A DNA stretch of 64,000 nt from Hirsutella rhossiliensis (taxonomy: Eukaryota > Ascomycota > Sordariomycetes > Hypocreales > Ophiocordycipitaceae): assembly GCF_020360975.1 (NCBI RefSeq), contig NW_025408674.1, forward strand, positions 3,100,001-3,164,000, written 5' to 3'. Both the position numbers and the translations under genes were made by a program. Shown in pieces: positions 62,413 to 64,000 of the stretch (its first letter is position 1; each line of letters starts with the position of its first letter). The notes beneath the pieces are model-generated. The model searched no databases and was not told the DNA's origin. It worked only from the letters and a program-made list of their open reading frames with translations.

Positions 62413-64000
62413 GTATAAGCTATTAACTAATAGATCTAATAGATATCTCTTTAGAGAGGGCGCCTCTCCCTTAAGGAAGTACTCCGCCCCTCCCTAGACG
62501 GATAGGAAGTATCGTAGCTATCCTAAAAGCGATTAAAAGCGCGATAGCTAGCGAGAAGGATAAGGTTCTCGCTATACTAAGGGAGCCGTCTACGAGACTA
62601 GCTTTAACCCCTACGGCCTCTATAACGCTAGTTATAGCGGCGATACTACTAACGCGGAAGCTACTCCCTTAGCCGACTTAGGATAGTAAGCTAGAGTCCT
62701 TTTACTTCTTCCTTAGCTAGCTATAAATAAAGTTTATAACTAATAAGAAATAAGGCCTAAATAGCTATCGCGATATAGCGTAGTATTCGCTCCTTTATAC
62801 GCTACTAGAGCCCTAGATATAGCGGATCTCTAGATTCTAAGATAAGGGCGGCCCTAGGGGTAAACGCAACCTATAAGACTTCTTTTAATACCTTATATAT
62901 ACGTTCGGTAACGTATAGGAGCGGGAGAAGGCGTAAGATAGGCTATAGACCCTTAAGTAAAGAGATAGATAAACCTTTAGCGAATTCCTTCCTAATTTTA
63001 AAGAGACGCTCTTATAAGTAGCGGGGACTATAGTATAAGAAGATAGCGCGAAGCTTATATAGCTATAGAATTCGATTACGCTGGCCCTATAAGAGCTACT
63101 TATCCCTATAATTATACCTACTAACTATAGCGAGTATATAAGCTAGTTAATAAAAGTAGCTTAGGGCTATAAATTAACGCCGCGTTTTTAAAAGCTCTAT
63201 AAGTATACGCTATATAGCGGCGACGGGATTACCGCCCCTCCGTAAGATAAATAACTAGCTATCGATATAGATAGGGATACCTTAATATCGGCTACCTATA
63301 TAGACCGGGCTAGACGTAGTAAGAAGACGCCGTCGACTACCCCCTATACCGCCCTATACTCTAAGTAGCGGGCGAAGTAGGTAACGAGCGAGGAAATTAA
63401 GAAGAGGAAGGCTAATAGCCGCTACCTATATTATAGAGTATCTATATACTTTATATTAAAATGCCCCTTCCTTTTAGCTAAGCGGCCTATAGCGGTTTAA
63501 GTAGCGAAGATAGAACCGCTCCTTACCTTAAACGATAAGGAGGACTCCGCCCCTCTAGGCCTAGAAGAAAAAGAGTAGCTCTAGAGTAAAGATAGGCTCT
63601 AGAGCCTTAATTACTAGTACTAGTAAGGGAGAAGAAGGAATTATCCGCCTATATAAAAGAGGAGCCTACTTTAATATAAGTTATAATTAATAACTCCTTA
63701 CCTATTACTACCTTTATAGATAAAGGCTACTAGTTTTATACTATAGTTAACGAGGCGCTTATACGAGAGATATAAGTACTAGTAGAAAAGATCGCTTTAA
63801 GGCGAGTAAAGGGCGCCTTAGGCGTAATAAAGGGTATAGTAATTAAGGGTATTATATAGCTAGCTATAGAGGTCGATAGTTACTATAAGTTTATTATAGC
63901 CTATATAATCCCTTAACTAGAATTTCCCTTAATCCTCGGGAAACCCTAGTTATTATATATAGAGTTATACTCGGTTCTATACTAAAGGAAGCTATAGTTT
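62413..64000 (+). pseudogene. Element A copy 3 gag and start of pol, partial
   Basis: Gag without the B insertion. The zinc knuckle at 63423-63464 has ligands Y-Y-Y-C: the last Cys codon TGC (63462-63464) is intact. The protease motif keeps its Asp (LIDKG type, 63719-63721) in the -1 frame relative to gag. Otherwise the copy is full of TAG/TAA. Confidence 0.87.

Larger units (their letters stand above)
62227..64000 (+). mobile_element. Element A copy 3, 5' part, runs off the window
   Basis: Starts with the 186-bp LTR (62227-62412; left flank GATAT) and continues through gag into protease, ending where copy 1 is at about 24240. It has a single uninterrupted CTTCC at the place where B entered copy 1. 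Confidence 0.92.

Noticed and set aside
4508..64000. Alternative genetic code reading TAA/TAG as Gln
   Set aside because: Stops also replace Trp, they track loss of CpA/TpG, and the GMC gene uses a normal code.

Overview
The window comes from a filamentous ascomycete. At its left edge is one ordinary gene, the 3' part of an FAD-dependent GMC-type oxidoreductase (1-1910). After about 2.2 kb the DNA becomes a graveyard of transposons ruined by repeat-induced point mutation (RIP). RIP is read directly from the sequence: CpA and TpG are nearly gone while CpG remains common, former Gln and Trp codons are now TAA or TAG, TGA stops are very rare, and ATG starts have become ATA. This is why almost no open reading frame exists across some 60 kb although old proteins can still be read through the stops.

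Layout. (1) 1-1910, GMC oxidoreductase, then a short 3' flank. (2) 2148-2196, an orphan Fot1/pogo terminal repeat, then unassigned decayed DNA. (3) 3999-8797, a Mutator-like element (MULE, minus strand) with long terminal inverted repeats, split by a complete Fot1/pogo element (4364-6217). (4) 9253-29421, a three-level nest: Ty3/Gypsy chromovirus 'A' (9258-29416, target duplication CTAAT) contains Ty3/Gypsy chromovirus 'B' (10024-23223, duplication CTTCC), which contains Ty1/Copia element 'C' (15920-22250, probable duplication ATTAT). C is far less mutated and therefore youngest. (5) 29422-34800, decayed DNA I could not assign. (6) about 34980-40976, a minus-strand Ty3/Gypsy relic 'E' without visible LTRs. 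(7) 40977-58955, minus-strand Ty3/Gypsy chromovirus family 'D' stacked on itself: complete copy D1 (41515-49362, duplication AATAT) sits inside D2, and D2 abuts a remnant D3. (8) 58956-60958, the 3' end of a second A copy with a solo D LTR inside it. (9) unassigned DNA. (10) 62227 to the window end, the 5' end of a third A copy, which runs off the window.

Most elements are autonomous families whose proteins are destroyed. The changes are systematic: the gag zinc-knuckle ligands Cys-Cys-His-Cys have become Tyr-Tyr-Tyr-Tyr in A, B and D, and catalytic Asp residues written GAT after a T have become Asn. Target-site duplications and junctions give an insertion order and point to an ectopic recombination between D copies. 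Element letters A to E are labels for this window only. Families were recognised by eye from motifs; no database search was possible.
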